64,000 bases of DNA, from contig NC_079884.1 in the NCBI RefSeq assembly GCF_029227915.1, forward strand, positions 16,804,001 to 16,868,000, written 5' to 3'. The notes below the pieces were generated by a model, which had not been told where the DNA came from, did no database searches, and saw only the letters and a program-made list of their open reading frames with translations. The DNA is from Hydractinia symbiolongicarpus (taxonomy: Eukaryota > Cnidaria > Hydrozoa > Anthoathecata > Hydractiniidae). Made by a program: the position numbers and the translations under genes. Shown here piece by piece: positions 48,601 to 51,420 of this stretch (positions are counted from its first letter, which is position 1; each line of letters starts with the position of its first letter).

Positions 48601-49393
48601 TATTTTTCATTTTAAAAAATTGAGCTTAAAGATTGAATTTTTACTATCATTTAACAGTATTAAAGACGCCCTGAAAAAAATGCTGAGCAGAAATCTCCAA
48701 ATAAAAAAAATAACTTTTTCAAGCTCCAACTTACTACGGCCTCATGATTTTTTATCTGCTTGTGTTTTAAAATGCACTTCGACAAACGAACTTTGACAAA
48801 TTTACAATGCACAATGCTAATATTAAAACAACCAATTTGATGACTTGTTGCTGCTAATTCGAAATTAACCGTCCTGTTTCATTAGCTATATTTTCTCCAT
48901 GCTTAATTATGGGAATTTTGTTCCTTGGATTTTAAAAGGGTTACTGCCACCTTAAAAAAACCCCACTAAATGATCCCTAAAAATTTACCACTTCAGAACT
49001 ATTTGCTTATTGGTTGGTTATGTATTAAACAATAGCATACTGCACAAACCTAAATTTTCCGATAATAACCCATTTATGTTTTTTCTTTGTTTTTTACTAG
49101 CAAACACATCCTGTTCTTTTTCCTTCTGATGTCTACAGTGTCTAAAATAATAAAAAAAATACAGTTACATAAAATAAGTACTTAGGTATACTATAATAAA
49201 AACATTTACGCACTATCTCAAACCTATAAATAACAGGGTTCTCTGTGTATATGTCGTTACTTGCTCCCTCCACCCATCCTTTTTGTCTTTTTGTTAATAT
49301 ACCATCAACAGCGCTGGATTTATGTACAATTGGAATCTGTGCTTTATTAGCCAGAGCATTTGCATTGACATTTTTGTTATTTGTTGCAGTCAT
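541..49393 (-). CDS. CCDC180: CCDC180-like coiled-coil protein gene, 24 exons, 3' end outside window
   Basis: This is the one clear host gene. Coding exons (minus strand order) are 49393-49224, 49141-49050, 46352-46295, 35117-35066, 30928-30862, 21648-21611, 21537-21403, 19367-19272, 18352-18256, 17901-17782, 16293-16214, 16059-15971, 15023-14976, 14890-14816, 13574-13446, 12230-12186, 12101-12042, 11970-11915, 6229-6100, 5542-5501, 5331-5190, 4869-4776, 3395-3314 and 634-541, about 697 codons. Each has AG/GT borders and the phases join in frame except 19272 to 18352. The product is charged and helical with no signal peptide or membrane segment. I recognise vertebrate CCDC180 (DUF4455 then DUF4456) in exons such as LERIAHLMPPDVHRL and LYLHEPRSKR. 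The function of that family is poorly known; a cilium or sperm role is only a guess. The start is the 49393 ATG, preceded by an in-frame TAA and a possible 5'UTR acceptor. Confidence 0.75.
635..1368. other. Intron, no recognised feature
   Basis: AT-rich intron between the exons at 634 and 3395. It contains only A- and T-homopolymer runs. Confidence 0.5.
1369..1822. mobile_element. MITE with TA target site
   Basis: Inverted ends CCTTAAGTGGATAAA at 1371 and the complement ending TTATCCACTTAAGG at 1820, each flanked by TA. Inside, the motif AATTTGGCGAA is repeated many times near both ends in opposite orientation. No transposase. Probably a Tc1/mariner-type passenger. Confidence 0.7.
1823..3028. 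other. Intron, no gene recognised; C-rich tract
   Basis: Mostly AT-rich intron. 2601-2730 and 2938-3010 contain repeated CCACCC/CCCTCCC blocks. These resemble the arms of the MITE at 13921-14430, but no end could be fixed. Confidence 0.4.
3029..3178. mobile_element. 150-bp hairpin MITE
   Basis: Arms of about 50 bp, starting CAGGTGAACCTGAGGGAAAA at 3031 and ending with the complement at 3176, near-perfect, flanked by TA on both sides. The central loop is about 45 bp. Probably a deletion derivative of a TA-inserting transposon. Confidence 0.8.
3314..3395 (-). CDS. CCDC180: CCDC180-like exon 23
   Basis: Acceptor TTACCGTAG, donor AAG|gtgctt. Contains MCREFLEHLEKWKEEAVTRA. Confidence 0.7.
3608..4413. 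mobile_element. TTAA-flanked MITE, family A copy 1
   Basis: TTAA at 3608-3611 and 4410-4413 enclose inverted ends GGTGGCAGTAACCCTTTTA and its complement (about 19 bp, perfect). The internal ORF at 3777-4133 has no recognisable product. TTAA duplications indicate a piggyBac- or Kolobok-type mobiliser. A second copy lies at 46746-48955. Confidence 0.8.
4776..4869 (-). CDS. CCDC180: CCDC180-like exon 22
   Basis: Acceptor TTTGTTTAG, donor TACAA|gtaagt. Contains PYVESFFIPEDLFKKLKY and leaves AA. Confidence 0.75.
4870..5189. other. Intron, nothing recognised
   Basis: Short AT-rich intron between two host exons. Confidence 0.5.
5190..5331 (-). CDS. CCDC180: CCDC180-like exon 21
   Basis: Acceptor TGTTGGCAG, donor GATG|gtacaa. 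Contains TLSNGSLYHLLRKDFNPPNT. The open frame would stop at TAA eight bases beyond the donor. The donor is preferred because it joins the next exon in frame. Confidence 0.7.
5501..5542 (-). CDS. CCDC180: CCDC180-like exon 20
   Basis: Fourteen codons, WNQISFLRDSANKQ, between TTAATACAG and CAG|gtagtt. The phases fit, but the exon is short. Confidence 0.6.
5543..6099. other. Intron, nothing recognised
   Basis: AT-rich intron. The minus-strand reading frame across it is only read-through from the exon ending at 6100. Confidence 0.5.
6100..6229 (-). CDS. CCDC180: CCDC180-like exon 19
   Basis: Acceptor AATTTGTAG, donor AAG|gtaata. Contains KYPHMIYDEVQRYGISVCGY followed by FNVSKRQ. It opens the second, DUF4456-like half of the protein. 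Confidence 0.75.
7156..8463 (-). pseudogene. copia reverse transcriptase remnants
   Basis: Overlapping short frames at 8463-8161, 8332-8090, 7785-7480 and beyond. The segment at 7785-7480 has the LDWGMRHYL and GLQEAFM features of copia RT, and the following frame carries a HVDDCFFVG active-site block. Several stops and frameshifts separate the pieces. Confidence 0.6.
8473..9186 (-). pseudogene. copia integrase fragment
   Basis: Contains the zinc-binding HKQFGHP...CDTC region, then the first catalytic Asp (AMDLKFL) and the second (SDNGGEF). Just past TAAEAPWSNG the frame shifts, so the expected catalytic Glu lies in a different frame at about 8505. The protein is therefore broken at its active site. 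A protease-like ALLDSGCSSTVCG motif lies upstream near 9415. Confidence 0.7.
9629..10249 (-). pseudogene. copia gag-like fragment
   Basis: A 206-residue frame with the helical pattern of copia-type gag (UBN2-like), including a YGITEDQAMFNAYEKY stretch. The natural start appears to be an ATG near 10284 in another frame, so a frameshift near 10215 has separated the N-terminus. It lies directly after the primer site, as expected for gag. No CCHC knuckle is visible in this frame. Confidence 0.6.
10399..11097. other. Intron, possible unmatched LTR part
   Basis: Would include the remainder of the upstream copia LTR, but no matching sequence is left at the other end. Nothing else recognised. Confidence 0.35.
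11098..11210 (-). repeat. tRNA-like SINE core inside a 15-bp inverted repeat
   Basis: GTTCATCACTAACAT (11098-11112) and its exact complement (11196-11210) enclose a minus-strand tRNA-like segment. It has an A-box-like TAGTCCAGTGG and a B-box-like GATCGAATC at plausible spacing. The anticodon loop lacks the universal U33, so it is not a working tRNA. A direct repeat with ATTTTTTATCATA-CACATCCGTATTTTT lies on both sides (10974 and 11249). Confidence 0.4.
11211..11914. other. Intron, nothing else recognised
   Basis: AT-rich intron with one copy of the CACATCCGTATTTTT repeat and no coding signal. Confidence 0.45.
11915..11970 (-). CDS. CCDC180: CCDC180-like exon 18
   Basis: Acceptor TGACATTAG, donor AAAGG|gtattt. 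Encodes ALASSLKQALAMLSDIMK and leaves two bases. These complete a Gly codon with the first base of the exon at 6229, across the copia-bearing intron. Confidence 0.7.
12042..12101 (-). CDS. CCDC180: CCDC180-like exon 17
   Basis: Twenty codons, IKEAKLDIVMDRMRQESTED, between CATTACAG and GAT|gtatgt. Confidence 0.75.
12186..12230 (-). CDS. CCDC180: CCDC180-like exon 16
   Basis: Fifteen codons, EMLDKNRKEHDYQNQ, between GATCTTAG and CAG|gtagga. Confidence 0.7.
12231..13445. other. Intron, nothing recognised
   Basis: AT-rich intron of the host gene without clear repeats or ORFs. Confidence 0.45.
13446..13574 (-). CDS. CCDC180: CCDC180-like exon 15
   Basis: Forty-three codons between ACATTTAG and CAG|gtttta. 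Contains LYKFIQGAAHIWDNHELGLV, a good match to the family's HQ...LF...Q.A...W..H..GL pattern as I remember it. Confidence 0.75.
13921..14430. mobile_element. MITE with C-rich arms, TA target
   Basis: Imperfect inverted ends TACCGTAAATAATCGATTAA (13921) and its counterpart ending TCATTTACAGTA (14430). Arms contain 'AAACACCC/AAACGCCC' blocks. Related solo ends occur at 34983-35026 and 54660-54800. Confidence 0.55.
14816..14890 (-). CDS. CCDC180: CCDC180-like exon 14
   Basis: Twenty-five codons between TTTTGTAG and CAG|gtgtgt. Contains SFLPLIGERKATFDYDMERL, in phase 0 at both ends. Confidence 0.75.
14976..15023 (-). CDS. CCDC180: CCDC180-like exon 13
   Basis: Sixteen codons, DDLFHAEVVEENVLEE, between acceptor TTTTTAAAG and donor GAG|gttaca. 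The donor is weak but the phase fits both neighbours. Confidence 0.65.
15176..15606 (-). repeat. Helitron-like element copy
   Basis: CTAG at 15176 next to a degraded GTGGAATCCAC hairpin region. Internal GCTGATGTCAGCAAAATCC matches other copies, and a TATTATTATATA end lies at about 15590-15605. Read on the minus strand. Confidence 0.5.
15736..15800 (-). repeat. Helitron-like 3' end fragment
   Basis: GACTAGTCGCTAGCCAGTGG followed by AAAAATCCAGG, the same terminal module as the other copies, without a recognisable other end. Confidence 0.4.
15971..16059 (-). CDS. CCDC180: CCDC180-like exon 12
   Basis: Acceptor TTAAAATAG, donor TTG|gtaagt. Contains VKLEHERVLSECDEYMKNSL and ends in phase 0. Confidence 0.75.
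16214..16293 (-). CDS. CCDC180: CCDC180-like exon 11
   Basis: Acceptor TTGTTATAG, donor CTAG|gtaaga. Contains SVFQWNQAITESTEEL; phase agrees with both neighbours. Confidence 0.75.
16424..16836. mobile_element. MITE with GGGGGGGTTCACACTAG ends
   Basis: Perfect inverted ends GGGGGGGTTCACACTAGAAT (16424) and its complement (16836). The middle holds a long palindrome around AGAGTGCTTCGAGGCACTCT (about 16541-16583) and GCATGCTTTAAA repeats. No coding capacity. TSD unclear (possibly AAA). Confidence 0.75.
16887..17351 (-). repeat. Helitron-like element, 465 bp
   Basis: Minus-strand start TCTATATAATAATAC at 17351 and end CTAG at 16887, preceded by a degenerate GTGGA...TCCAC hairpin. It is separated by only three bases from the next copy (CTAG at 17355). 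Confidence 0.6.
17355..17770 (-). repeat. Helitron-like element, 5' end degraded
   Basis: CTAG at 17355, then CGATAAGGCCTGTGG and AAAAATCCAC (hairpin arms GTGGA/TCCAC), then the family's internal blocks through GTCACAGACGGACATG at about 17737. It runs to within a few bases of the host exon at 17782. Confidence 0.6.
17782..17901 (-). CDS. CCDC180: CCDC180-like exon 10
   Basis: Acceptor ATATTGTAG, donor AAT|gtaaat. Contains AIKRILDDLIQKQITLNGRR. Two bases carried in from exon 9 complete an Arg codon. Confidence 0.75.
18256..18352 (-). CDS. CCDC180: CCDC180-like exon 9
   Basis: Acceptor ACATGTAG, donor CATAG|gtaagt. Contains FTQWKNRVADWKTLKLEEAL. It needs one base from the preceding exon. A possible 14-base micro-exon near 18434-18447 ending just before a gtaagt would supply it, but its own upstream partner was not found. 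Confidence 0.75.
18353..19271. other. Intron with an unplaced host exon
   Basis: The host reading frame requires a small exon here to connect 19272 to 18352. Candidate AG/GT-bordered micro-segments occur near 18751 (9 bases) and 18447 (14 bases), but no combination restores phase. Confidence 0.3.
19272..19367 (-). CDS. CCDC180: CCDC180-like exon 8
   Basis: Acceptor TTATTTAG, donor GCT|gtaagt, 32 codons. Contains SYTMTLERIAHLMPPDVHRL followed by MEDEAA. This is the exon that most clearly recalls CCDC180 family proteins. It ends in phase 0 and does not join the 18352 exon in frame, so a short exon between them is unidentified. Confidence 0.8.
19368..20789. other. Intron, nothing recognised
   Basis: AT-rich intron. 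GTGGTATAGCACTGT-like and other motifs were inspected without a match to any element family. Confidence 0.4.
20790..20818 (+). repeat. Helitron 3' terminus, second family
   Basis: Hairpin-like GTCGATTCTTCCAC followed by GGGCATACAG and CTAG (20815-20818), then T. Same structure as the termini at 58446 and 59103 (opposite strand). The 5' end was not located. Confidence 0.45.
20819..21402. other. Intron, nothing recognised
   Basis: AT-rich sequence with a short duplicated GGAGATACTTATTTA at 20925 and 20949. Confidence 0.4.
21403..21537 (-). CDS. CCDC180: CCDC180-like exon 7
   Basis: Acceptor TTCCTTAG, donor TTT|gtaagt, 45 codons in phase 0. Contains KDIRKIWISVEKHSAKQEGW. This tryptophan-bearing helical segment resembles the DUF4455 part of CCDC180. 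Confidence 0.75.
21611..21648 (-). CDS. CCDC180: CCDC180-like exon 6
   Basis: A 38-base exon with acceptor ACTTTCTAG and donor ACA|gtatgt. Encodes IQQVLAGIMNDT and ends in phase 0. Confidence 0.7.
21829..22090 (-). repeat. Helitron-like fragment
   Basis: GTTTGTGGAAAAATCCACAT (hairpin arms) at 21834, GATGACGTTGGCAA, GCTGATCAAGAAAATGTATA and CCCAGGTGGTCCCTAGTTCC match the family described at 56.5-58.3 kb. The CTAG end is lost. Confidence 0.5.
22334..22806. mobile_element. Possible MITE with ATTGGGGTTTTTTT ends
   Basis: ATTGGGGTTTTTTTCC at 22334 and the near-complement GCAAAAAAACCCTAAT ending at about 22806. About 470 bp between them. Evidence is limited to these imperfect ends. Confidence 0.35.
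22807..23503. other. Intron, nothing recognised
   Basis: No coding signal or repeat family noticed. Confidence 0.4.
23504..24023. mobile_element. MITE with TTCCCACTAGGCGC ends
   Basis: Inverted ends TTCCCACTAGGCGCTAATTA (23507) and its complement ending GGGAAC (24020), about 20 bp perfect. The inside is AT-rich and repeats CTAATTA/GCTAA motifs near both ends. No transposase. Confidence 0.7.
24427..24672 (-). pseudogene. Packaging ATPase-like fragment (Polinton-like element)
   Basis: A short frame with a P-loop-like stretch, FVGPTGCEET, resembling the Walker A motif of A32-type DNA-packaging ATPases. The invariant Lys position is Glu here. The surrounding sequence is too short and decayed to place Walker B. 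The call depends on the neighbouring integrase and polymerase. Confidence 0.35.
24690..24884 (-). pseudogene. Unrecognised fragment in Polinton-like element
   Basis: Sixty-four residues including TIKDVKLHGSGRRVENAD. Looks coding (G-rich minus strand, as its neighbours), but I do not recognise the family with confidence. Confidence 0.3.
25535..25753 (-). pseudogene. Small hydrophobic/charged protein fragment
   Basis: A hydrophobic N-terminal stretch (MASAIAMIVGPAVVNAAVVS) followed by a charged tail with RHNKSFKRLTEGRN. It resembles a small protein I associate with cnidarian integrase-bearing elements. Identification is by memory only. It lies on the G-rich strand of the left arm. Confidence 0.35.
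26470..26691 (-). pseudogene. Small protein fragment with hydrophobic C-terminus
   Basis: In a frame other than the longest ORF, the minus strand reads WIKKRLGALSRLLGKP and ends DLIQSVVVWMFNAAKKTVKF before TAG at about 26484. This looks like a small amphipathic protein. It is the first leftward gene from the strand-switch point near 26.70 kb. Confidence 0.35.
26778..26990 (+). pseudogene. Small hydrophobic protein fragment
   Basis: Contains AEYVSTLLGVGALASVPIVI, glycine/alanine-rich and probably membrane-seeking. It is the first rightward frame after the strand switch. Function unknown. Confidence 0.35.
27359..27960 (+). pseudogene. Integrase core fragment (rve-type)
   Basis: Frame 27359-27691 includes YPDLIMVDKGKEFYSK, the second-Asp region of a retroviral-type DDE integrase. 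Downstream, in other frames, GIVKRFNRTLVKQF (catalytic Glu region, shifted) and RDIEWVATLQGAVRGIN continue the domain. At least two frame breaks. A tail with SVRYLYRGGEL follows. Consistent with the integrase of Polinton-like elements. Confidence 0.6.
28200..29100 (+). other. C-poor coding remnants of unknown identity
   Basis: G-rich plus-strand frames, including 28274-28456 (LNVLSNALGLEDNLRRVTCD) and a hydrophobic segment near 28630-28680. These probably represent one or two decayed genes of the Polinton-like element. No family assigned. Confidence 0.3.
29265..29700 (-). pseudogene. Family B DNA polymerase fragment (protein-primed type)
   Basis: Minus-strand pieces show FKKYLKLMGNSVFGK (motif B region, about 29.62 kb), then in another frame KPGYVGACILDIFKSLM and LLFTDTDFLCYEI (motif C with DTD, 29.27-29.31 kb). 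This arrangement is typical of protein-primed PolB of Polintons. Frames are broken between the motifs and the N-terminal exonuclease part was not seen. Confidence 0.65.
30121..30861. other. Intron; clustered GTGTTCTAAAACA motifs
   Basis: From 30606 to 30803 the sequences CTAGAACACC, GTGTTTTAGAAT, GGTGTTCTAAAACA, AGGACACC and GTGTTTCAGAACACC recur in both orientations. This suggests an eroded MITE of about 200 bp without clean ends. Confidence 0.35.
30862..30928 (-). CDS. CCDC180: CCDC180-like exon 5
   Basis: Acceptor TTGGTTTTAG, donor AAAG|gtaagt. Encodes DLESQVQDLSNTAKEYLDKD. The single base left over makes a Glu codon with the exon at 21648 across a 9.2-kb intron occupied by the Polinton-like remnant. 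Confidence 0.75.
31530..32652 (+). mobile_element. 5'-truncated LINE retrotransposon
   Basis: Starts inside the RT domain (NVGVHQGSVLSPLL, about 31545) and ends with a (GATGAT)n-type simple tail at 32633-32652, as LINEs do. It lies inside the 31193-33690 inverted-repeat element, so it inserted later. No upstream endonuclease or ORF1 remains. Confidence 0.75.
31587..32627 (+). CDS. LINE reverse transcriptase C-terminal part with PHD-like zinc finger
   Basis: A 346-residue open frame. The YADD active site (LLYADDLVLIAE, about residues 25-35) is followed by the helical 'KTKVM'-type region. A cysteine/histidine finger follows, C-x2-C-x11-C-x2-C-x4-H-x3-C with a final CKRC (about residues 80-120). 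Then come the RT thumb and a C-terminal region with YGSETWAVK, RLNWLGHLERM and KPRGRPRKTW. It runs to TAA at 32625 uninterrupted, so the insertion is fairly young. The enzyme would copy LINE RNA at a nicked target, but this copy lacks the N-terminus and cannot act alone. Confidence 0.75.
   Translation: MLFILVLEALSMEFRTGCPWELLYADDLVLIAESMEELVEKFEKWKKGLEEKGLKVNTAKSKVMISSIAAKCDLVVGKWPCGVCRKGVGSNSIFCQTCKHWVHKKCSSISGRLRAGIQFVCKRCKGEIIENEVFPALMMYNSGSLEIVKNFCYLGDMLGSEGGVGRSVTCRIGSAWKKIRELLPLLTSRVLSIEVKGRLYEACVRSVMLYGSETWAVKQEDLDRLERNDMRMVRWMCNASVRDRKSSDELRSRLSLCRIKDVIQIRRLNWLGHLERMEEDNWVRKCRDLIVPGAKPRGRPRKTWQEIIRTDLIERKLSLDLTQSRSDWKRVINIPRPTHASMENGR
32761..33290. repeat. 53-bp minisatellite, about 10 units
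   Basis: Consensus runs GTTGCCGTATTTCATTCTAA, AATGAYGAGAAAACGTCCCT, GCGAAGCTCTAAA. Units begin at 32761, 32814, 32867, 32920 and so on. Units 4-7 alternate two types (ATGAGAAAACGTCCCTGCGG and ACAAGAACACGTCTCWGCGA), giving a 106-bp dimer. The array lies inside the 31193-33690 element. Confidence 0.85.
33691..35065. other. Intron, no gene recognised
   Basis: Includes a solo end of the 13921 MITE family at 34983-35026 (AATAAGCGCCCAAGGCGCTTATT). The ORF at 34458-34766 has no recognisable product. Confidence 0.4.
35066..35117 (-). CDS. CCDC180: CCDC180-like exon 4
   Basis: Acceptor TAATTTTAG, donor CCTG|gtataa. Encodes HESTIEDMMQELATISL and ends in phase 0. It is isolated between the Kolobok element and the 31-33 kb inverted-repeat element. 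Confidence 0.7.
35118..36011. other. Intron, nothing recognised
   Basis: AT-rich. The 73-residue ORF at 35215 has no recognisable product. Confidence 0.4.
36299..37229 (+). pseudogene. P2X7 ballast-domain-like protein, three exons, one in-frame TGA
   Basis: Exons 36299-36551, 36671-36803 and 37007-37229 have clean borders (G|gtaagt, TTGTTCAG|, CG|gtaaac, TTTTATAG|) and agreeing phases. An acidic N-terminus precedes EWCKCLFCRTMPVNRECLCC, then exon 2 TCVTQHKGFNAVCLSPHVLW, then exon 3 YRYAAYRQFSWFV and RYVRRIIPACVV. This cysteine/histidine spacing is that of the zinc-binding C-terminal ballast domain of vertebrate P2X7, also known as stand-alone proteins in invertebrates. There are no channel transmembrane segments. 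An in-frame TGA at 36766-36768 interrupts exon 2. Its role in the transposon is unknown. Confidence 0.75.
38898..39016 (-). repeat. 21-bp tandem repeat encoding an acidic heptapeptide
   Basis: Five to six 21-base units (starts at 38899, 38920, 38941, 38962, 38983 and 39004) encode VNDESGD/VNDELGV-type heptads in the transposase linker. The plus-strand ORF over the same bases is only a shadow. Confidence 0.8.
39707..40096 (-). CDS. Transposase exon 1: THAP domain
   Basis: A C2CH THAP-type DNA-binding domain, with CAHKC near the start, a Trp in the middle (AQVWTVKI), CSEHF, and a closing TVPTLF motif, followed by a basic linker. It would bind the transposon ends. The first Met could be at 40096 or at MPHCC (40072); the second gives the standard THAP N-terminus. 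Confidence 0.75.
40608..41700 (+). pseudogene. CACTA-like (DUF4218-type) transposase remnant
   Basis: The frame at 40620 begins MYPFERMDSWITLRSLNRHK, closely resembling the MYPFER...RNRxxPE signature of DUF4218 proteins in CACTA/EnSpm transposons. A further frame at 41545-41692 (DDFVYHVGDIVFINYKF) could be the C-terminal part of the same protein. No CACTA termini were found. The identification rests mainly on the first 25 residues. Confidence 0.4.
41701..43993. other. Intron, nothing firm
   Basis: 42360-42450 contains four to five degenerate copies of GTCAATTTATTTTGTT (about 23-bp period). CATTTCCTTTTTGTGTTTG-type sequence is duplicated at 42911 and 42945. Otherwise plain AT-rich sequence. 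Confidence 0.4.
43994..45220. mobile_element. hAT-like deletion derivative
   Basis: Inverted ends CAGGGTGGCCACA at 43994 and 45220, flanked by ACAAA on both sides (5-bp target duplication). Repeats of TTCCATGACTTTTCCATGA lie just inside each end. The interior keeps the C-terminal part of a transposase on the minus strand. Confidence 0.7.
44600..45126 (-). pseudogene. hAT-like transposase C-terminal fragment
   Basis: Starts in the 74-residue frame at 45126 (VEKLHQVDHVLPSVADSAKE). After a TAG at about 44902 it continues in the same frame with VDEFLRPYFKDQK and, past another stop, FTLSHSQSAVEQGFSINKEL, a segment like the hAT dimerisation region. At least two in-frame stops. It could not support transposition. 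Confidence 0.5.
45235..45720. repeat. Dispersed repeat matching 47500-48005
   Basis: Ordered matches such as TCTAAAACAYRATTCTGGAG, GGTAATAGAGCAATAT, CAACAGGTGGCCAC, ATAGATAACAAAATT and TACATCGYTRTTACAGAC occur at both places, with roughly four in five bases equal by eye. The 47.5-kb copy lies inside a MITE with inverted ends; this one lacks clear ends and abuts the hAT-like element. Confidence 0.65.
45721..46294. other. Intron; GT-rich simple sequence at 46018-46075
   Basis: GTGTGGGGGCGTGTGGGTGT-type low-complexity tract; the rest is AT-rich intron. Confidence 0.6.
46295..46352 (-). CDS. CCDC180: CCDC180-like exon 3
   Basis: Acceptor TATTTAATAG, donor ACAG|gtttag. Encodes EQRSYGGIIEKIQEIRKD. 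It leaves two bases that complete an Arg codon with the first base of the exon at 35117, across an 11-kb intron that holds the Kolobok and hAT-like elements. Confidence 0.7.
46746..48955. mobile_element. TTAA-flanked MITE, family A copy 2, with nested insertion
   Basis: Same ends as the 3608 copy: TTAA then GGTGGTAGTAACCCTTTTTA at 46746, and the complement then TTAA at 48952-48955. Without the 1.25-kb insertion at 47187-48434 it would be about 960 bp. Confidence 0.75.
47187..48434. mobile_element. Nested MITE with TACCGTATTTTCC ends
   Basis: TA then CCGTATTTTCCGTGTATAAC at 47187, and on the minus strand TACCGTATATTCCAGTATAT from 48434. Repeats of GTGCGGGTTATA lie inside both ends. Flanked by TA. 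Inserted into the TTAA element, so it is the younger of the two. No transposase. Confidence 0.7.
49050..49141 (-). CDS. CCDC180: CCDC180-like exon 2
   Basis: Acceptor TTATTTTAG, donor G|gtttgt. Contains HQKEKEQDVFASKKQRKN, a very charged helical stretch. It is separated from exon 1 by only about 80 bases and leaves one base, which pairs with the AT at the start of exon 3. Confidence 0.7.
49224..49393 (-). CDS. CCDC180: CCDC180-like exon 1 (start codon)
   Basis: ATG at 49393 with in-frame TAA just upstream; a TATATAG acceptor at about 49402 suggests a 5'UTR intron. The exon ends in TENPVIYR. I place the donor at TATAG|gtttga because it leaves two bases and joins exon 2 in frame. The more canonical-looking gtaaat donor at 49209 gives the wrong phase. 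Confidence 0.65.
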
Positions 49394-49402
49394 TTATATT
49401 AC

Positions 49403-50759
49403 TATATAAAAAATTAAAAGTTGTAAACTATCAGGATTTTGCAGGTGAACAATTCAGCTTTTCAGGCATTCTGATTGGTTCTCGATGACGGGCTGATATG
49501 GAGCGATATTACCCATCATCAAGAAAAAGGGTAGCTTAAAAACTTGGAGGAAAGAATACTGAAGGAGAAACAACTCTCTTGATTCTATTGAAACACTGCG
49601 TGAAGTTCTAGCAGGTGTCTGTATAGAAACTTAAATTCAAACTTTGGCGGTTTTGTGAATAAATTATTTGACATTGAAATACTCAGTTATGATTGGCCTT
49701 GAGTAAACAATTACAGTGTTCTATGGTTGGTTAATTTCTGAATGAAAAACTAAAGTAACAACTTTTGAAAATTAAAAAATTATACATAAGTTTTTTAAAC
49801 GAGCTATTATTCACTTCCGCTATTTTTTCTCAAAGCCATATTTTTAAAAACTGAACTTTTGATTACATGTTTTTGTTACTTTCTCCTAAACGCTTTTAAT
49901 CTTTGTTGAGAGAGTTTAATCTTTCACAGATAAAACACGTTAAAACTGCAACAAAATATCACCTCTTTTTAAAAACAAACATCAAGTTTTCGACATTTAA
50001 TTACCATTATCCGCATATGCATTTTTCTTGAAACACAAAAATACTCTAAAACACCTATATTTAACATTTGAAACTCTAGTTTTGTGTTTAGTTGTAAGTA
50101 CATATACTGGATTTACAATTTCATCATGATATGTAATTATGTTATTACAAATACATAATTAAAAACGAAAGCCGTGCTATATCATTTTGTAAACAAACAA
50201 AGAAAGTTTATATCTCCTTTTACAACGACTTTGTGGGATCGAAACTTATTTTATCAGTTAAAATAAACATTAACCTTCCACACATTTTGTCGGCATTTGT
50301 CCGGCGCATATCTATCAATATTTTTTTTCATGATCAAAGTGGTATACTCAAGCCTGTAAAATTAGGTTAATATCACGGTTAACCGCTTATTTTGGAACGT
50401 ATTGTTGAAGTTTTTACGAACAATGTTACCAACATATATTAGACACATTTTCCATCTGAGAGGATATACTTATTAAAAAAAAAAGTTTTAAATGTTTAGA
50501 ACACCACATATGTGATACGACTTAAACTATTTTTGAATAGTGTATTTTATTTATATGTAAATACATTGTTTAAACATGCTTTGGGTCTTCTCACATTACA
50601 CAAGTTGCTTTATAATAATCTATTTCGATGTCTTGCATAAGTAACTATGACGCAAATTAGAAGACTCAATTGAAGAATTATTGTGCGAGCTAAAAAAATC
50701 GTGACTATTTAAAACTTTACACGAACTCCACACGAGCGACTGGAAAATGTTGGTGCAAA
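49403..50759. other. Upstream region of the host gene, nothing coding recognised
   Basis: Probably contains the promoter and 5'UTR exon of the CCDC180-like gene. An AG at about 49402 may be the acceptor of a 5'UTR intron. No CpG-rich promoter stands out. Confidence 0.35.
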
Positions 50760-50985
50760 GTTGGCAGAGCCTTGTGATGATTGGGTATCTCCGGCTGGAA
50801 TTCTTCAACTTCTAGCTGTTGTTGTCTTTGTTCGTGTGACTGTTTTTCTTGTGATGGTGGTGGCTGTGATGGTTGTGGTCGTTGTGGTGGTTGTGACTGT
50901 GGTAGTGGTGGTTGTGACTGTGGTGGTGGTGGCTGTTGTGGTCCTTTCGTTTTGCTCGTTAGTTATTTTTGTACGAGCGTGATCA
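50700..50985 (-). other. Pro/Gln-rich coding-like segment
   Basis: Minus strand reads GPQQPPPPQSQPPLPQSQPP, then QEKQSHEQRQQQLEVEEF, then a stop. It could be the last exon of the gene candidate at 51 kb, but no acceptor was fixed. The plus-strand Val/Gly/Cys-rich frames are shadows of this low-complexity sequence. Confidence 0.3.
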
Positions 50986-50988
50986 ATA

Positions 50989-51305
50989 TTATCTTATCCT
51001 TGGAGAACTTTTTGTAATGTTGCCTAAAAATAATTTTAAAAAAATGAAAGTATAGTTCTTAATTTTTTGTCTATTAAACCCGTAATCATCGACTAGACTT
51101 ACTGCTTCTTTTAGAACTGATAATTTTGTTTTTTTCACATTTTCTAGTTCTTCCGCTTTTTTTTCTATAGGTTTACTTTTCTTATAATTTAATTTCTTTT
51201 CAATTTTGAATTTTTTTTGATGTGGTGTCTCGTCTTCGATATCTTCCTCTGTAGAGTTATCCATCTCTTCTTCCTCTTCAATGACCAAGAGCTGCGGGTT
51301 TTCTC
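50989..51305 (-). other. Acidic then lysine-rich coding-like segment
   Basis: Frame reads VIEEEEEMDNSTEEDIEDET followed by lysine-rich sequence (KKFKIEKKLNYKKSKP). A spliceable AG at about 51330 (TTACTTTTAG) precedes it, but that join reads a different frame (DSGVELNKISKRKPAALGH, then stop). The gene structure is unresolved. Confidence 0.3.
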
Positions 51306-51420
51306 TTTGATATTTTGTTTAATTCTACTCCTGAATCTAAAAGTAATTACACGTTATTATTTATATATGTTATATAAATGAGAAAGTAAAAAAAAAAAGA
51401 AATTGAATATAACAAGATAT

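Noticed and set aside
49194-49209. Canonical-looking donor gtaaat after the frame ...RFEIV in host exon 1
   Set aside because: It leaves one base and puts exon 2 out of frame with an early stop; the gtttga donor at 49223 gives the correct phase.
50761-50982. Plus-strand Val-rich and Gly/Cys-rich ORFs
   Set aside because: Products of a GGTGGT/TGTGGT low-complexity tract; the minus strand gives the more protein-like Pro/Gln-rich reading.
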